Shown here: positions 61,313 to 64,000 of the stretch, in pieces
Numbering within the stretch: the stretch's first letter is position 1
How the letters are laid out: every line of letters starts with the position of its first letter
Assembly (NCBI RefSeq): GCF_023370775.1
Contig: NZ_JAMCCQ010000002.1
Location: 434,001-498,000 of the forward strand
DNA length: 64,000 nt
Reading direction: 5' to 3'
Source: Marivita sp. GX14005
GTDB lineage: Bacteria > Pseudomonadota > Alphaproteobacteria > Rhodobacterales > Rhodobacteraceae
Translations under genes and position numbers: made by a program
The notes under the pieces: model-generated
The model's input: the letters and a program-made list of their open reading frames with translations, nothing else
Database searches by the model: none
Told to the model about the DNA's origin: nothing

Positions 61313-62041
61313 TCAGAATCTCGGGCTGTCCTCGCCCAGATGTTCGATGATCATCTCGTTCAGCGTGCCGTCATCCTTCATCGACTGGATCGCCGCGTCG
61401 AAGGTTTCGCGCAGTTCGGGATCGCTCTTGCGGAAAGCCATGCCGATGCCGCCGCCGAGAGGAATGTCCTCACCGATGAACTGGATGTCGTCCGACCCCT
61501 CGACGACCGGGATGAGGTAATCCTTGTCCGAAAGCACGGCATCGGCCTCACCCGCCCGCATCGCGGCGACGGTCTCGTCCGGCGTCGGGTATTCGAGCAG
61601 CGTCGCGCCATCCATCCCGGTCACATGTGCGGCCTGAATGGTGCCGGTCTGCGCCGCGATCACGGCGCCGGACAGATCGACATCACCCATGGCGGCAAAG
61701 GCCGAAGGCGAGGGCGGGGTGTAATTCTGCGTGAAATCGACAACCTCCTCACGTTCCGGCGTGATCGACATGCCGGCGATGATGGCATCGTAATTGCCCG
61801 AAACGAGGTTCGGAATGATGGAATCCCAATCATTCGTGACCCATTCGCAATTCAGCTCCGCCCGCTTGCAAAGCTCGTCACCGAGCGCGCGCTCGAACCC
61901 GTCAACTTCGCCGGCATCGTTGATGAAATTATACGGAGGATAGGCGCCTTCGGTGCCCAGCCGAACGACCGAGTCGTCTTGCGCCGAGGCGAAGGATGCG
62001 CAAACCGCAAGCGCCGCGGCGCCGAGGATAATGTGTTTCAC
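61313..62041 (-). CDS. Periplasmic amino acid/polyamine-type substrate-binding protein
   Basis: 242 residues. A Sec signal peptide (MKHIILGAAALAVCASFASAQ) is followed by a HisJ/ArtJ-type type II binding fold: VVRLGTEGAYPPYNFINDAGEVDGFERALGDELCKRAELNCEWVTNDWDSIIPNLVSGNYDAIIAGMSITPEREEVVDFT. The Arg and Asp for the alpha-amino acid group are in ITPEREEVVDFT. GTG start at 62041 after GGGAG. The ligand is probably a basic or polar amino acid or opine-like amine. Confidence 0.88.
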   Translation of the reverse strand: MKHIILGAAALAVCASFASAQDDSVVRLGTEGAYPPYNFINDAGEVDGFERALGDELCKRAELNCEWVTNDWDSIIPNLVSGNYDAIIAGMSITPEREEVVDFTQNYTPPSPSAFAAMGDVDLSGAVIAAQTGTIQAAHVTGMDGATLLEYPTPDETVAAMRAGEADAVLSDKDYLIPVVEGSDDIQFIGEDIPLGGGIGMAFRKSDPELRETFDAAIQSMKDDGTLNEMIIEHLGEDSPRF

Positions 62042-62073
62042 TGTCTGTTCTCCCTGTTTTCGGTTGGTATTTC

Positions 62074-62847
62074 TCAAGCGGCCATGGTCGAGGACAAGAA
62101 CCCCCTCAGCCGCTCCGATTTGGGCGCACCGAACAGAACTTCCGGCGCGCCTTCTTCCTCGATCAGGCCCTGATGCAGGAACACGACGTGATCGCTGACA
62201 TCGCTGGCCATCTTCATGTCATGTGTGACGATCAGCATGGTCCGCCCCTCGGCCGCCAGATCGCGGATCACCTTGACAACTTCCTGCTCAAGCTCCGGAT
62301 CGAGCGCCGATGTCGGCTCGTCGAAGAGAAGCGCCTCGGGCTCCATGCAAAGCGCGCGCGCAATGGCGGCGCGCTGTTGCTGGCCGCCCGAAAGCTGCGC
62401 GGGCCAGGCGTCGCATTTATCGCCGATCCCGACCTTGTCGAGATAGCCGCGCGCTGCGGTCTCGACCTCTGCCCGGTCGCGCCCCAGCACCGTCACGGGC
62501 GCTTCCATGACGTTCTGAAGGATCGTCATATGCGACCAAAGATTGAATTGCTGGAACACCATCGACAGGTTCGTGCGGATGCGCAGCACCTGTTTTGGAT
62601 CGGCCGGATGCCGGCCAAGCCCGCTGCCCTTCCATGCCACTGCTTCGCCCTTGAACAGGATCTCGCCCTGCTGGCTGTCCTCCAGCAGGTTCGCGCAGCG
62701 CAGCAAGGTGGATTTACCAGAGCCCGAAGAGCCGATCAGCGAGACGACATCGCCGCGGTGGGCCAGAATATCGACACCCTTGATGACTTCAAGTTCGCCA
62801 TACTGCTTGTGCAGGTTCCGAATTTCGAGGACAGGCGTGTGCGTCAC
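62074..62847 (-). CDS. Polar amino acid ABC transporter ATP-binding protein (HisP-like)
   Basis: 257 residues from a GTG at 62847 (THTPVLEIRNLHKQYGELEVIKGV). Walker A GSSGSGKST, Q-loop MVFQQFNLWSHMTILQNVMEAPV, signature LSGGQQQRAAIARAL, Walker B ALLFDEPTSALDPE, H-loop MLIVTHDMKMA. First gene of the transport operon; a start up to 66 bp upstream is possible but unlike the family. Followed 32 bp later by the binding protein. Confidence 0.92.
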   Translation of the reverse strand: MTHTPVLEIRNLHKQYGELEVIKGVDILAHRGDVVSLIGSSGSGKSTLLRCANLLEDSQQGEILFKGEAVAWKGSGLGRHPADPKQVLRIRTNLSMVFQQFNLWSHMTILQNVMEAPVTVLGRDRAEVETAARGYLDKVGIGDKCDAWPAQLSGGQQQRAAIARALCMEPEALLFDEPTSALDPELEQEVVKVIRDLAAEGRTMLIVTHDMKMASDVSDHVVFLHQGLIEEEGAPEVLFGAPKSERLRGFLSSTMAA

Positions 62848-62977
62848 GTAATCAATCTGGCATTGGACAAGGGCTCGGTAGGCAACTTGATCGCAAAACG
62901 CGGCGCGATGCAATCTTCAAATGCCGGCCATGCGCCCAGCGGGCAGCTGACCTAGCGTCAGACCGTGCGGCAAGCCC

Positions 62978-63418
62978 TTATCGGTCGGGATCCACTCTCT
63001 GACGGGCAAGCGCGCTGTCGCGGTCGTTGACGCCGAGCAATTTGGAAACAAGGCGCAAGAGCGCGTCCTCCTCCGCTTCGCGCACACCGTCGGCAAGGAC
63101 CACCTGCCACATCGCCTCGATCACTGCGATACGGTCCTCGTAGGCGACAGCTTCCTTGATCGCCGAGGTGAAGCGCACCGTATCGGGGGCCTCCGCCTCA
63201 AGCGATTCCGCCTCGCCGCGCAGCTTGGATGCTTCGAACGGCGTCAGCCCATAGCGGGATGCGGCGATACGGTCGATCCTCGAGCGTTCGCTATCGTCGT
63301 AATCGCCATCGGTGCGCGCGACGCGCACGAGCAGGGCGGTAAGGGCAAGCCGCGCATCGCCATCGGCGAGCGGGGCGGGATCGGGTGCGGTCAGCCGCTT
63401 GAGAAAATCTGCAAACAT
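62978..63418 (-). CDS. TerB-family (tellurite-resistance-like) protein
   Basis: 146-residue all-helical protein with the TerB/DjlA N-domain pattern: LALTALLVRVARTDGDYDDSERSRIDRI (acidic metal-binding-like loop, about 25-50) and IAVIEAMWQVVLADGVREAEEDALLRLVSKLLGV (second repeat, about 97-130). Function in this group is unknown; no other ter genes are near. Ends 130 bp from the transporter operon. Confidence 0.85.
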   Translation of the reverse strand: MFADFLKRLTAPDPAPLADGDARLALTALLVRVARTDGDYDDSERSRIDRIAASRYGLTPFEASKLRGEAESLEAEAPDTVRFTSAIKEAVAYEDRIAVIEAMWQVVLADGVREAEEDALLRLVSKLLGVNDRDSALARQRVDPDR

Positions 63419-63463
63419 GGGTCTGGATATATGCCGCTAGCCCCGCTTCGCCAACGGCAAACC

Positions 63464-64000
63464 TCATCCGGCGAGATCTTCGACCTCATAGAGGATATCG
63501 TCGATGGCGATACCGCCGGGATCGGTATTTTCGAGGGTGATCGCCGTTACGCCGTAACCGCTGCGCCAAGCAAGGGCCATCACGCCGCGCCGCAGGGGAA
63601 CGACGAACCGCGTCAGCCGCCTTGCCTGTGCGTCGTAAAAGGCGATTTGTGCCGCGCGGGGCATCGGGCGCTGCCCGAGCGGGTCGGGATATTCAGCGTG
63701 CAGTTTCAGGCCGAAGGCGAATTGCGGATCGTCGAAGACGATGGCCAGACTGCCTTCGCCGCGCCCGGAGGCGCTGGCATAGCCTTCGGGACCGAGCGGA
63801 AAGAGCGCGTTCGAACCGAACCCGTCGTGATATGCGACCGCGAGGTTCTGGCCCGGCGCGCCCGGAACGGCGCGCGGCGGCGCACCGGGCAGACCGCGAA
63901 GACGGTCGAACCGCCCATGCCCGGTATCGGCCTCCGCCGCGCTCTGGCCCAGAAGCCGCTCCCCGATCGACAGCCCGGGCGCGCGCCAGTGCCGGTCGAA
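63464..64000 (-). CDS. Hypothetical protein, 5' end cut by the window edge
   Basis: The minus-strand frame is open without a stop from 64000 to the TGA at 63464, giving at least 178 residues although the only ATGs are internal (63664 and later). The visible part begins RHWRAPGLSIGERLLGQSAAEADTG and continues with NLAVAYHDGFGSNALFPLG, GSLAIVFDDPQFAFGLKL and ITLENTDPGGIAIDDILYEVEDLAG. This looks like a beta-sandwich domain of the type found in exported PEP-CTERM-like proteins. No confident family; any signal peptide would be outside the window. Confidence 0.7.
   Translation of the reverse strand, partial: FDRHWRAPGLSIGERLLGQSAAEADTGHGRFDRLRGLPGAPPRAVPGAPGQNLAVAYHDGFGSNALFPLGPEGYASASGRGEGSLAIVFDDPQFAFGLKLHAEYPDPLGQRPMPRAAQIAFYDAQARRLTRFVVPLRRGVMALAWRSGYGVTAITLENTDPGGIAIDDILYEVEDLAG

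Noticed and set aside
63464-63664. 66-residue gene starting at the ATG at 63664
   Set aside because: The frame is open upstream to the window edge with continuous protein-like sequence, so this ATG is internal to a larger gene.

Overview
The window is a GC-rich, gene-dense chromosomal stretch of an alphaproteobacterium, most likely a marine Rhodobacteraceae/Roseobacter-group member. The lineage call rests on several signs: an infA-maf-RNase G-yacG block, UPF0262 beside a low-molecular-weight phosphatase, a DUF1127 gene followed by CCUCCUCCC hairpins (the Rhodobacter CcsR arrangement), alphaproteobacterial SOS boxes (GAAC-N7-GAAC), a SAM-II riboswitch on metZ, DUF1217, and a degenerate ribB fusion. 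No phage, transposon, CRISPR array or rRNA was seen. The only compositionally foreign-looking stretch is an AT-richer hypothetical gene cut by the left edge.

Layout. 1-13.4 kb: edge hypothetical, pyruvate carboxylase (-), FMN alpha-hydroxyacid dehydrogenase (-), SOS-box uvrD/pcrA (+), riboswitch-controlled metZ (+), folE2, benE-like transporter, trkH. 13.4-17.4 kb: valS (-), preceded on the same strand by a DUF1127 gene and four CcsR-type hairpins. 17.4-18.4 kb: mrp/apbC (+). 18.5-23.5 kb: a leftward operon btuC-btuD-btuF-exbB-exbD-exbD-tonB behind a cobalamin riboswitch; its second ExbD has Asn where the proton-carrying Asp should be. 24.1-31.8 kb: the front half of the dcw cell-wall/division cluster (mraZ, rsmH, ftsL, ftsI, murE, murF, mraY), which stops after mraY. 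31.9-36.8 kb: tightly overlapped housekeeping genes (UPF0262, phosphatase, NTF2-like, GNAT, nitrilase-like, infA, maf, small RNase G, yacG). 36.9-40.8 kb: 5-oxoprolinase pxpBCA, convergent overlapping glycerate kinase, tRNA-Tyr. 40.9-45.5 kb: rlmB, a zinc-ribbon protein, ribBX-ribH-nusB, a small membrane protein, a candidate 6S-like RNA, and SOS-box mmcB. 45.5-50 kb: two small conserved genes, tRNA-His, rluD-like gene, rpoH, a four-repeat DUF1217 protein. 50.1-54.6 kb: the PHA granule locus phaZ / phaC-phaP-phaR with three copies of the same CTGC-N3-GCAG operator. 54.6-62.9 kb: a leftward gamma-glutamyl-polyamine-type catabolic set (oxidase, two glutamine-synthetase-like ligases, class I amidotransferase) with a polar amino acid ABC transporter. 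63-64 kb: TerB-like gene and a gene cut by the right edge.

The regulatory layer is unusually readable: two metabolite riboswitches, two SOS boxes, three PhaR-type operators, RpoH-like promoters on rpoH and on the DUF1127/CcsR unit, a palindromic operator at the ligase operon, and a dispersed 3'-end element (hairpin plus a GTATTT...AAGAAG box) that repeatedly follows stop codons. The observations most worth follow-up are the Asp/Asn ExbD pair in a B12-controlled TonB system, the dispersed 3' element, the PhaR operator set, and the possibly leaderless SOS-controlled mmcB beside a candidate 6S-like RNA.
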